A DNA stretch of 12,490 bases from Desulfobacterales bacterium (GTDB taxonomy: Bacteria; Desulfobacterota; Desulfobacteria; Desulfobacterales; UBA5852): positions 1 through 12,490 of the forward strand of contig JASJBQ010000159.1 of assembly GCA_030066455.1 (NCBI GenBank), in the 5' to 3' direction. Both the position numbers and the translations under genes were made by a program. Position 1 is the first letter of the stretch. The number at the start of each line of letters is the position of its first letter. The notes under the pieces are model-generated. The model was not told where the DNA came from, searched no databases, and saw only the letters and a program-made list of their open reading frames with translations. Shown here one piece after another: positions 1 through 6,062 of the stretch.

Positions 1-111
1 TCCGCAGGCCGCCATACCACCGCCCACGATCAGGATATCAACTTCACGCTCCTCGACTTCCGGATCCCGTACGGCTTTAAGTTCGCCAGTGGGTACATTC
101 GGTAATGCCAT
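1..111 (-). CDS. aprA: adenylylsulfate reductase alpha subunit, N-terminal part (runs off the left edge)
   Basis: Partial gene: only the first 37 codons are present. AprA is the FAD-carrying catalytic subunit of cytoplasmic adenosine 5'-phosphosulfate reductase, which reduces APS to sulfite and AMP in dissimilatory sulfate reduction. The visible N-terminus ends in VDILIVGGGMAACG, the start of the GxGxxG-type FAD dinucleotide-binding fold expected at this place in AprA. The ATG at 109-111 lies behind a strong Shine-Dalgarno (AAGGAGGA on the minus strand, 118-125). It follows aprB with a 62-base gap, the usual aprB-aprA order of sulfate reducers. The identification rests on this N-terminus plus the adjacent, clearly recognisable aprB. 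Confidence 0.93.
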   Translation of the reverse strand, partial: MALPNVPTGELKAVRDPEVEEREVDILIVGGGMAACG

Positions 112-173
112 ATTGCTTCCTCCTTAAATATATAAATTCAGATTTTTTTGACAGGGGATACCAATCTCAATGC

Positions 174-605
174 TTAGACTTTGGGCGTCGGGATGACGTA
201 GCCGTCGGCTTCTTGGGTGCTCAGCAGACCGCTTTCGAGGTCTTTGCCCTTGAGATCGGCATAGGCATTGGCACCACCTTCAGGGGTGGTCCGGATGGGG
301 AACTTGAAGCGTTTGACAACGCCGTTGCGGAACTTGCAGGTCCACATGACGTCTTCGGTACCCATCATGGGCATGATGCTGCTTCCCAGCGGCACGAAAT
401 CGGCATAGCCGCGCACTTCGATGGCCTGGGTCGGGCAGATTTTTACGCAGGAAAAGCATTCCCAGCACTGATCCGGTTCCTGATTGTACGCTTTCATCGC
501 GTTCGGATCCAGAACCATCAGGTCGTTGGGGCAAATGTACATGCAGGCCGTCTTGTCGCCACCCTTGCAGCCGTCACATTTCTCATTGATCACATAGCTT
601 GGCAT
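174..605 (-). CDS. aprB: adenylylsulfate reductase beta subunit (two [4Fe-4S] ferredoxin-like)
   Basis: 143 residues. AprB is the electron-transfer subunit of APS reductase and passes electrons through two [4Fe-4S] clusters to the FAD of AprA; in the cell the donor is thought to be the Qmo membrane complex. Two cysteine sets are visible: C10, C13, C21, C25 (with the family's longer spacing, CDGCKGGDKTACMYIC) and C47, C50, C53, C57 (CWECFSCVKICP). The C-terminal part (about 65-143) matches the AprB tail that wraps around AprA. The length is normal to slightly short for the family. The ATG at 603-605 has a consensus Shine-Dalgarno (AGGAGGA, 613-619) eight to nine bases upstream. It is the first gene of the operon read from the promoter at 872-900, with aprA next. 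Confidence 0.96.
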   Translation of the reverse strand: MPSYVINEKCDGCKGGDKTACMYICPNDLMVLDPNAMKAYNQEPDQCWECFSCVKICPTQAIEVRGYADFVPLGSSIMPMMGTEDVMWTCKFRNGVVKRFKFPIRTTPEGGANAYADLKGKDLESGLLSTQEADGYVIPTPKV

Positions 606-640
606 GTAAAAATCCTCCTAAAGTTAAGTCGTGTGGTTAA

Positions 641-661
641 ACCAACGGCATTACCGCTGGT
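641..661 (-). promoter_or_regulatory. leader hairpin just upstream of the aprB ribosome site
   Basis: On the minus strand, ACCAGCGG pairs with CCGTTGGT around a TAATG loop, giving an 8-bp stem. One pair is a G-U wobble that exists only in RNA made from the minus strand, the orientation of aprB. The stem ends about 22 bases before the Shine-Dalgarno at 613-619, so it could affect translation or mRNA stability. The function is inference. Confidence 0.4.
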
Positions 662-828
662 CGTCTGGGTACAACCGTTTTCGTTTACACCTCCCTTCCT
701 CTTCATAATGTGGAAAGCTATTCTCTCCGGTGGTTCTATTCCTTTATATCGAACGGGGGGTTTGCCCCGCTGTGGTCTTGACGGGTGTTGGTTGTGGCGA
801 ATTGGCCCATGACGTCCATATATAAAAA

Positions 829-843
829 ATTTCGAAATATTTC
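829..843. promoter_or_regulatory. overlapping AT-rich palindromes downstream of the apr promoter (candidate operator)
   Basis: Two perfect 10-bp palindromes overlap: ATTTCGAAAT (829-838) and GAAATATTTC (834-843). They lie about 22 to 36 bases past the predicted apr start point, a position where a bound repressor would block elongation. The GAAATATTTC core resembles the centre of Rex-type (NADH-sensing) operators, and Rex control of sulfate-reduction genes is known in some sulfate reducers. The outer TTGTG/CACAA half-sites of a full Rex site are not present, so this is only a candidate. Confidence 0.3.
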
Positions 844-871
844 AGGAGGATATAGTTCGAATGAGTTAGAT

Positions 872-900
872 TTAATACCATTCACCTAGGGGGTTGTCAA
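872..900 (-). promoter_or_regulatory. sigma70-type promoter of aprBA
   Basis: On the minus strand, a perfect -35 box TTGACA (895-900) and a -10 box TATTAA (872-877) are separated by exactly 17 bases. TGG directly before the -10 supplies the TG of an extended -10. The start point would be near 865. This is the strongest promoter-like sequence seen upstream of aprB, and high expression is expected for apr genes. Confidence 0.7.
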
Positions 901-962
901 GAATTTTCGATCAGGGGAATCCTTAGATGTTGGCGGGTTCGCGAAGATCAACACCGGGAAAA

Positions 963-1004
963 CAAGATCTTGAAAGACGATACCAATTTACCACCACATG
1001 TGGT
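963..1004. promoter_or_regulatory. two palindromes upstream of the first cysteine-cluster gene
   Basis: The region between the apr promoter and the gene at 1105 holds a 10-bp perfect palindrome, CAAGATCTTG (963-972), and a 12-bp perfect palindrome, ACCACATGTGGT (993-1004). Either could be an operator for the plus-strand gene. No convincing -35/-10 pair was found for that gene in 900-1100. The rest of the gap shows nothing recognisable. Confidence 0.3.
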
Positions 1005-1104
1005 ATGACGCGTCCAATTCCGGCGAGATCCTCCTGCCGACCCGGCACGACCGCCCTCGCCGGCCACAACGTCGACCGCTTCACAGCGGTTCAGGAGCGA
1101 AACC

Positions 1105-1833
1105 ATGGACACCGATTTTATCCCCCTTGAGCTCGATGACGAATTCCGGTTTGCCTGCTCGCCGGAGGTCCCCTGCTTCAACCAGTGCTGCCGGGATATC
1201 AACCAGTATCTGACCCCCTATGATATCTACCGGCTCAAAAACCGACTGAACATGACCTCGGGGGATTTTCTCAACCAATTTACCGTCGAGCACATCGGCC
1301 CCCAGACCGGCCTGCCCATCGTCAGCCTCAAGGCCCTGCCCCAGGAGGACCTGCGCTGCCCCTTCGTATCGGACGAGGGCTGCCAGGTGTACGCGGACCG
1401 CCCCGCGTCCTGCCGCACTTATCCCCTGGCCCGCGCCGTGAGCCAGTCGCGCGACACCGGCCAACTGGTGGAAAATTACGCCCTGATGCAGGAGCCGCAC
1501 TGCCAGGGTTTCGGCCAAAAGCGCGTCCAGACCGTTCGCGAGTGGATTGAGGACCAGGAAATCGAGCAATACAATCGTTTCAACGACATGCTGATGACGA
1601 TCATCAGCCTCAAGAACCAGCACAAGCGCAGCCCGCTTGACCTGCGCGAGCAGCACCTGTTCCGCCTGGCGCTCTATGACCTGGACGCCTTCAGGGACCA
1701 CCTGGATCAAAATGGATTCCCGGAAGGACTCGACCTGGACGAAAGTGAGCGGGAGGCCTTGTTTAAAGACGAAAGCAAGCTGCTGGCTTTTGGCCATCGA
1801 TGGCTGCAATTGATGCTGTTCGGCCAGGCGTGA
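1105..1833 (+). CDS. YkgJ-family (CxxxCxxCC) cysteine-cluster protein, copy 1
   Basis: 242 residues. Members of this family (Pfam CxxCxxCC, the zinc/iron-chelating UPF0153 group) are thought to bind a metal or Fe-S cluster; the biochemical role is unknown for most. The cysteine pattern is clear: C18-x5-C24-x3-C28-C29 near the N-terminus, then C85-x7-C93-x9-C103 with the family's YADRPASCRTYP block, and C133. No signal peptide or membrane segment is visible, so it should be cytoplasmic. The ATG has an AGGAG eight bases upstream (1092-1096). The SDR-like gene follows after 38 bases, so the two probably share a transcript. It aligns over nearly its full length with the protein at 2752-3534, including all eight cysteines and the C-terminal YDLDAFR block. 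I am sure of the family; the function is unknown. Confidence 0.85.
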   Translation: MDTDFIPLELDDEFRFACSPEVPCFNQCCRDINQYLTPYDIYRLKNRLNMTSGDFLNQFTVEHIGPQTGLPIVSLKALPQEDLRCPFVSDEGCQVYADRPASCRTYPLARAVSQSRDTGQLVENYALMQEPHCQGFGQKRVQTVREWIEDQEIEQYNRFNDMLMTIISLKNQHKRSPLDLREQHLFRLALYDLDAFRDHLDQNGFPEGLDLDESEREALFKDESKLLAFGHRWLQLMLFGQA

Positions 1834-1871
1834 TCCCCTGCTGCAGACGGCCATCCGGCGGAGGATGATCC

Positions 1872-2687
1872 ATGACGCAGGAAAAACGAGTGGCGCTAGT
1901 CCTGGGGGCCATCAAAGGCATCGGCAAAGCCATTGGCCTCGATCTGGCCCGGCGTGGCATCCGCACCAGTCTCAACTATTTCGACTGGGAAGAATCCCTG
2001 CCGCAGATGCAGGCTGATTTCAAGGCCGTCGGCACACCACACGCCGTCTTCCGTAACGATCTCACCGATTGCGAGGCCGCCCTCAAGCTGGTCGAGGACA
2101 CCGTCCGGCAGTTCGGGCGTCTCGACATCCTGATCAACAATATCGAGCGCGGCGGCTGGCCCATCGTGCACGGTCCCTACCAACCGGCGCAGTGGGATCT
2201 CGAATTCAACACCACCCTGCGCGCCAAACAGTGGATCTTCGAGGCGGCCCTGCCTTATCTCAGGGCCAGCGGCGGCAGCAGCGTGATCAACTTCTCGTCC
2301 ATCGCCGGGGTGGTGGGTCGCAGCGGGCCGGCCAGCCTGGTCTTCAACGACGGCTATGCGGCCGCCCAGCGGGGCATCCGCACCCTGACCGAGATCTGGG
2401 CGCGTACGGCCGCCCCCGAGGTCCGGGTCAACGAGATCATGCTGGGCTTGATGGAGACCCGGCACGGTCCGGAAACGCGCGGCTGGGGGTTGCTGGCCCC
2501 CGATCAACGCCAGGCGTTGATCGCCCACACCCTTGTGGGCCGCATCGGGCGTCTGGAGGACGTGACCCGGGCGGTCTGGTTCCTCCTGAACGACGCCCCC
2601 TATATGACCGGAGGCGTCCTGCGCCTGGACGGCGGGTATGTCCTGGGAGGGGAGCCGGTGGCGCCGATGCCGCCGGGGGTGCTTTAG
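1872..2687 (+). CDS. short-chain dehydrogenase/reductase-like protein lacking the catalytic lysine
   Basis: 271 residues with a complete Rossmann SDR fold: nucleotide-binding GAIKGIG (residues 12-18), LINN (87-90, usually followed by AG but here IE), the structural Asn113, Ser143 in FSSIAG, and a C-terminal YMTGGVLRLDGG block typical of FabG-like SDRs. The active-site YxxxK reads Y162-A-A-A-Q166 (codons TAT GCG GCC GCC CAG), so the lysine that lowers the tyrosine pKa is a glutamine. The protein may bind NAD(P)(H) without classical reductase chemistry, or be a divergent enzyme. The ATG is preceded by GGAGG (1860-1864) at seven bases. It is probably cotranscribed with the cysteine-cluster gene 38 bases upstream. 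SDR membership is certain; substrate and activity are unknown. Confidence 0.85.
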   Translation: MTQEKRVALVLGAIKGIGKAIGLDLARRGIRTSLNYFDWEESLPQMQADFKAVGTPHAVFRNDLTDCEAALKLVEDTVRQFGRLDILINNIERGGWPIVHGPYQPAQWDLEFNTTLRAKQWIFEAALPYLRASGGSSVINFSSIAGVVGRSGPASLVFNDGYAAAQRGIRTLTEIWARTAAPEVRVNEIMLGLMETRHGPETRGWGLLAPDQRQALIAHTLVGRIGRLEDVTRAVWFLLNDAPYMTGGVLRLDGGYVLGGEPVAPMPPGVL

Positions 2688-2711
2688 GCCTTCATCGCGA
2701 TCTTAAACAGC

Positions 2712-2742
2712 CGCGGCCGCCGAATCGGGAGCCCGAGCCGCG
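2712..2742. terminator. GC-rich hairpin between convergent genes (possible bidirectional terminator)
   Basis: CGCGGC (2712-2717) pairs with GCCGCG (2737-2742), and an inner TCGGG / CCCGA stem (2725-2729 / 2732-2736) stacks on the 3' arm. It sits in the 64-base gap between the SDR stop and the stop of the convergent cysteine-cluster gene. There is no real T-tract on either side, so terminator function is only suggested by position and stability. Confidence 0.35.
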
Positions 2743-2751
2743 ACCCGGCGC

Positions 2752-3534
2752 CTACCGCGGTCGAATCCATTTGGAGGGGATGTTCCAAACCGCCAATTTG
2801 ACCCATTCGAAGCCGAATCCCAGCAAAGCCAGATCATCTTTCCGCATTTTACGGACCCGTTCTTTTTTGACCCGATAGCGTTTCAGGAATGAACTCTCGA
2901 AAACAAAACTTCGGAACGCATCCATATTATAGGTGGCCATAAAGGCCATTTTGGCCTTGGGGCCATAAGGTCCCTGCCCCTGCCAGGGGTCCTGATGAAA
3001 AAGCGCCTTGATGGCCGCCCAGCGACGGCTCATGCGGTTGTAAACCCGGGCCTCCTGATCGTCGGCCCAACCATCGAGGGTCCAGTCCTCGTCCTCATAC
3101 GGCCCGAGGCAGAAATCCGGCGGCCGGAAAAAGCTGACGGTTTCAGGTTCGCCGCCGTCCGGTCCGAACATGAGGCCATGTTCGACCGGATATGTGCGGC
3201 AGGTATCCGGACGGTCCTGGTAAACGGAGCACCCCTCTTCATCCAGAAAGGAACATGTCTGGTCATCGTTTTCGGCCATGCGCAGCAGCACTTCCGGGAA
3301 ATGGCTCCCTTCGCGCAGTACGATATCGGTATAGCGATCCAGAAAAGCCTCGGCCGTCAAACCCAGGGCCAACCTGAGGCGTACGATATCGTAGGGATAG
3401 AGAAAGAGGTTCAGGTTGCGGCAGCAGCGGTTGAAACAGCCGATACCCGGATAGCATCTAAACTGAAACGACTCATCTGTGTTTATGCGCCGGCCTTTTA
3501 GGCCGGATACGTCTTCGTTCCTGACGGTTTTCAT
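2752..3534 (-). CDS. YkgJ-family (CxxxCxxCC) cysteine-cluster protein, copy 2
   Basis: 260 residues from the ATG at 3532-3534; an in-frame GTG at 3547-3549 would add five residues, and neither start has a strong ribosome site. The cysteines repeat the pattern of the plus-strand copy exactly: C27-x5-C33-x3-C37-C38, C94-x7-C102-x9-C112 (with QDRPDTCRTYP) and C142. The similarity continues to the C-terminus: both copies have a YN(R) segment, a Y-(D/N)-(L/M)-DAFR block and a final GF/GH-x-W motif. They are therefore full-length paralogues, not just a shared metal motif. It is the last gene of the minus-strand group dgt - copy 3 - copy 2, 33 bases after the previous stop. Function unknown; a metal- or Fe-S-binding cytoplasmic protein is the likely biochemical class. 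Confidence 0.83.
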   Translation of the reverse strand: MKTVRNEDVSGLKGRRINTDESFQFRCYPGIGCFNRCCRNLNLFLYPYDIVRLRLALGLTAEAFLDRYTDIVLREGSHFPEVLLRMAENDDQTCSFLDEEGCSVYQDRPDTCRTYPVEHGLMFGPDGGEPETVSFFRPPDFCLGPYEDEDWTLDGWADDQEARVYNRMSRRWAAIKALFHQDPWQGQGPYGPKAKMAFMATYNMDAFRSFVFESSFLKRYRVKKERVRKMRKDDLALLGFGFEWVKLAVWNIPSKWIRPR

Positions 3535-3567
3535 GGGATCCGATCGCACCTGCGGAAGAAAGGCGAT

Positions 3568-4206
3568 TTATCTGCAATTATCGGCCCGCCGATCGATTTC
3601 GGATTCGTCCCCGAAATCAAGGATCATATCGGCAATGGTCATGTTGACCGGCAGCCTGAACCCGCTTGCCTGTCGGGCCGTTCGTTCGAGGCCGGCCAGG
3701 GATTTGTAGATACCGGAACGGTCGAGCGGACGGGAGGCCGACAAAGGGCATTGCGCTTCAAAAATGTGGCAGCCCGGCCCCTGGATCAAGCCTCGGACCG
3801 GATGGCGCAAGATGTGTGGCAGGCCGTGCAGGCGGCAGATCATGGGGCGAAAAGCATAGAGAATGCAGCGCCCCGCCTGGTTCAGGGGGCACCAGTGACG
3901 AAACGACGCACTTGTGTATTCAGCTTCGCGCAGGGCTTCGCGGTAGGCGTGTGCCCGGACGATAGTCCGGTTGCGCAGGGCGGTCTCCAGGCCTTCGAAA
4001 CCCTTCTGCAGATAGGCATATTCAGCGAGGGTATGGTGTCTGAAGCGGGTCAGGCAGCAGTTGTCTTCACATCCGTTGCACACGAACCCATACTGTCCGG
4101 CCGTCGCGGCATAGGCCGCATCCATTTGTTCATAGACGGCGGCAATGCGATCGAAACTATCCGGGTTGTGACAGGACCACACCTGACAGGCAGCACTTAA
4201 ATCCAT
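3568..4206 (-). CDS. YkgJ-family cysteine-cluster protein, copy 3 (divergent)
   Basis: 212 residues from the ATG at 4204-4206. A longer frame would start at 4269 inside dgt, but the chosen ATG lies 13 bases past the dgt stop and begins MDLSAACQVW, which fits an operon. The metal motif is C43-x2-C46-x3-C50-C51, then C106-x7-C114-x9-C124 with the AFRPMICRLHG block, C146 and C153. The second-half spacing matches the other two copies, but the rest of the protein does not align clearly with them, so it belongs to a different branch of the family. Extra cysteines (C7, C12) precede the motif. Ribosome site: only a weak GGA about ten bases upstream, so translation may be coupled to dgt. Function unknown. 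Confidence 0.8.
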   Translation of the reverse strand: MDLSAACQVWSCHNPDSFDRIAAVYEQMDAAYAATAGQYGFVCNGCEDNCCLTRFRHHTLAEYAYLQKGFEGLETALRNRTIVRAHAYREALREAEYTSASFRHWCPLNQAGRCILYAFRPMICRLHGLPHILRHPVRGLIQGPGCHIFEAQCPLSASRPLDRSGIYKSLAGLERTARQASGFRLPVNMTIADMILDFGDESEIDRRADNCR

Positions 4207-4219
4207 GGCTTTTTCCGAT

Positions 4220-5332
4220 CTAAACCACCGGCGCCGGAAAGAAAATGCGTCGGTAGACGGCCATGGCATAGCGGTCGGTCATACTCGCCAGCAGGTCGCA
4301 GACCAGGCGCTCTCTGGGTTGGTGGTGGAAATTGCACCCCACCATGTCCATGGCCGCCAGTTCCATCTGGAGCGCCTGCTCGTCCTCGAACAAGTGGCTG
4401 TAGAGATCCGAAAGGATCTTCTTGGCCTTGACGAACTCGTTGTGAACCCGGGCGGAACGATAGACGTTCTCATAAAGAAACCGCCGCAGCACCAGCATGG
4501 CGTCGTAAACCCTGCCGCTCATGCGGATCACGGGGTCACCCGTCATGGCCTGGCTGTTGGCGATCAAATCCCTGATCATCGTCGTGGCCCGTTCGGAATG
4601 ATCGCGCCCCAGCACGGCCAGACAGGCCGTGGGCAGATCGTCCGCCTTCACGACGCCGCTGCGCACCGCATCGTCAAGGTCGTGATTGAGGTAGGCCATG
4701 ATGTCGGCAAACCGGACGATGCAGCCTTCCAGCGTCACCGGCAATTCCTCCGGATCTTCAGGGAGAACCCTGCCGAACCCTTTGGAATGCTTTAGAATAC
4801 CGTCCCTCACCTCAAAAGTCAGGTTAAGGCCGCGCCCATTGTCCTCCAGGAAATCGACCACGCGCAAACTTTGCTCGTTGTGTCGAAAATCCGGTGAGTA
4901 AATCTCCTTGAGGGCGGTTTCGCCGCCATGCCCGAAGGGGGTGTGCCCCAGGTCATGCCCCAGGGCGATGGCTTCGGCCAGATCTTCGTTCAGGAACATG
5001 GCCCGCGCAATATTGCGAGCGATCTGCGCCACTTCCAGGGTATGGGTCAGCCGCGTGCGGTAGACATCGCCCAGAGGGTTGAGAAAAACCTGGGTTTTGT
5101 ATTTCAAGCGGCGGAAAGCATTCGAATAGACAATCCGGTCGCGGTCGCGCTGAAAGGCCGTGCGGACCGGGCAGGCCGCCTCTTCTCTTTCACGCCCGCG
5201 GCTGGTGGAACTCAGGCAGCCGAAGGGCGACATGAAGCGCTTCTCCCGTATTTCAAACTGCTCACGGATGGTTTCCGGAGCCGCTTCGCGATCGTCCCTG
5301 TTCGTTTCCCGCGGTACGAGTCTCAGATTCAT
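4220..5332 (-). CDS. dgt: deoxyguanosinetriphosphate triphosphohydrolase-like HD protein
   Basis: 370 residues. The family hydrolyses dGTP (often other dNTPs) to the deoxynucleoside and inorganic triphosphate, in the cytoplasm. The N-terminal signature SRGRER...RTAFQRDRDRIVYSNAFRRLKYKTQVF (about 44-83) and the HD-domain ligands are visible: H97 (RLTHT), H126-D127 (GHDLGH), further His130 and His135, and D210 (RFADIMAYLNHD). HNEQS at 151-155 is also conserved. All metal ligands are present, so it should be active. The length matches the short dGTPase-like type 2 branch rather than the roughly 500-residue E. coli Dgt, and such proteins often have broad dNTP specificity. ATG at 5332 with a weak GGTG ribosome site. 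It heads a minus-strand group with two cysteine-cluster genes and is divergent from the HsdR-N-like gene. Confidence 0.9.
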   Translation of the reverse strand: MNLRLVPRETNRDDREAAPETIREQFEIREKRFMSPFGCLSSTSRGREREEAACPVRTAFQRDRDRIVYSNAFRRLKYKTQVFLNPLGDVYRTRLTHTLEVAQIARNIARAMFLNEDLAEAIALGHDLGHTPFGHGGETALKEIYSPDFRHNEQSLRVVDFLEDNGRGLNLTFEVRDGILKHSKGFGRVLPEDPEELPVTLEGCIVRFADIMAYLNHDLDDAVRSGVVKADDLPTACLAVLGRDHSERATTMIRDLIANSQAMTGDPVIRMSGRVYDAMLVLRRFLYENVYRSARVHNEFVKAKKILSDLYSHLFEDEQALQMELAAMDMVGCNFHHQPRERLVCDLLASMTDRYAMAVYRRIFFPAPVV

Positions 5333-5374
5333 GGTTTACACCGATGGTGACAGACGCTATTTTGTTGACGAAGA

Positions 5375-5392
5375 GCGCAGTCAGAGCTGCGC
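5375..5392 (-). promoter_or_regulatory. hairpin in the dgt 5' leader
   Basis: GCGCAG (5375-5380) and CTGCGC (5387-5392) form a 6-bp GC stem with a six-base loop. It falls near the start of the predicted roughly 65-nt dgt leader. No T-tract follows it, so it is not an obvious terminator. Confidence 0.3.
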
Positions 5393-5403
5393 CAACGGTG
5401 GGG

Positions 5404-5433
5404 ATAATATCCGCCCCGGACAGGGCTTGTAAA
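5404..5433 (-). promoter_or_regulatory. promoter of the dgt - cysteine-cluster operon
   Basis: On the minus strand, TTTACA (5428-5433) and TATTAT (5404-5409) match the sigma70 -35 and -10 consensus at five of six positions each, with an 18-base spacer. Transcription would start near 5397. No equally good promoter is seen for the divergent gene at 5471 in this 138-base gap. Confidence 0.55.
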
Positions 5434-5470
5434 GCACTAAAGCGGGCCGCAACAATATGCAGGGGCCGAG

Positions 5471-6028
5471 ATGGAAGGTCATCACCTCATAATGGGGCAG
5501 CTGACGGATTGCATTACCGGCCGGATGCTTCCGGACACCCACGACGAGCGTTATCGACAGCGCATTGCCCGGCTGCTCATCGAAACCAAGGGCTACCCGC
5601 GACAGGCAATTCAGCCGCGCGTGCCGATCGATCTCAACGTCGATGCCCGCTCGGCGCGCATTCGGCTGGACTTCGTGGTCCGCTACGAAGGCCGAATCGT
5701 GCTGCTCATCAAATACGGCCCGGGATCGCTGGTCACAAGACACCAGATCGCCTATGCCGCGGCACGAACACTGGCCCCATACGTGGTACCTTTCAGCATT
5801 GTCACCAACGGCGAAGACGCCCATTGGCTGGACAACCTGCGGCGCACGCCGGAAAACCAGGGCCTGGATGCCATCTGGGATTATCAACCCCTGGTCGAGG
5901 AGGTCCAACAGCGCGCCCCGATTGGTGTGGCCTCCTGGCAGGCCGAGATGGCGGCCCGTATATTGTGGGCCTATGAAGTCGACGGACGCTGCCCCTGCGA
6001 CGATACCGTTTGCGAATATGAAGCCTGA
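5471..6028 (+). CDS. HsdR N-terminal-domain-like small protein, nuclease motif degenerate
   Basis: 185 residues. It resembles the standalone proteins annotated as 'type I restriction enzyme R protein N-terminal domain' that are common in Desulfobacterota: LTDCITGRMLPDTHDERYRQRIARLLIETKGYPR (about 11-44), then a PD-(D/E)xK-like core RLDFVVRYEGRIVLLIKYGPGS. The core aspartate D67 is present. The expected ExK is replaced by K81-Y82-G83, so classical nuclease activity is unlikely. The tail has a small cysteine cluster, CPCDDTVC (174-181). No methylase, specificity or helicase partner is present, so this is not a restriction system. The ATG has AGGGG at six bases. The deaminase gene follows after 34 bases, probably on the same transcript. 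Family fairly sure; role unknown. Confidence 0.7.
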   Translation: MEGHHLIMGQLTDCITGRMLPDTHDERYRQRIARLLIETKGYPRQAIQPRVPIDLNVDARSARIRLDFVVRYEGRIVLLIKYGPGSLVTRHQIAYAAARTLAPYVVPFSIVTNGEDAHWLDNLRRTPENQGLDAIWDYQPLVEEVQQRAPIGVASWQAEMAARILWAYEVDGRCPCDDTVCEYEA

Positions 6029-6062
6029 AAACAGACGAACGCCCCCGGGAAGATAGAGCCCT

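Larger units (their letters stand above)
606..871 (-). promoter_or_regulatory. long untranslated leader of the aprBA transcript
   Basis: About 260 nt separate the predicted transcription start (near 865) from the aprB start codon. No convincing reading frame occupies it on either strand; frames that cross it are unsupported by homology or a ribosome site. Visible structure includes a small GC hairpin around 754-769 (CGGGG / CCCCG arms) and the stronger hairpin listed separately at 641-661. A second, competing pairing is possible: the TGGTT of the 641-661 hairpin can pair with the AACCA just downstream of it on the minus strand. No intrinsic terminator is visible in it. Confidence 0.5.

Noticed and set aside
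105..812. 235-codon plus-strand frame opposite aprB
   Set aside because: aprB on the minus strand has all eight cluster cysteines and a consensus ribosome site; this frame is its shadow.
861..869. ATG-AGT-TAG mini-frame behind an AGGAGGA in the apr upstream region
   Set aside because: It lies on the strand opposite the apr promoter and encodes only two residues; most likely chance.
1081..1854. 257-codon minus-strand frame opposite the first cysteine-cluster gene
   Set aside because: The plus-strand frame has the family's cysteine pattern and a good ribosome site; the antisense frame has neither.
3490..3506. GGCC-rich hairpin near the start of the second cysteine-cluster gene
   Set aside because: It is within coding sequence (SGLKGRR), has no T-tract and explains nothing further.
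4207..4269. Upstream start of the third cysteine-cluster gene inside dgt
   Set aside because: It would add 21 residues overlapping the dgt end; the ATG at 4206, 13 bases past the dgt stop, is more natural.
5471..6028. Type I restriction-modification system
   Set aside because: Only a small HsdR-N-like protein is present; no helicase, methylase or specificity subunit is encoded nearby, and the nuclease residues are lost.
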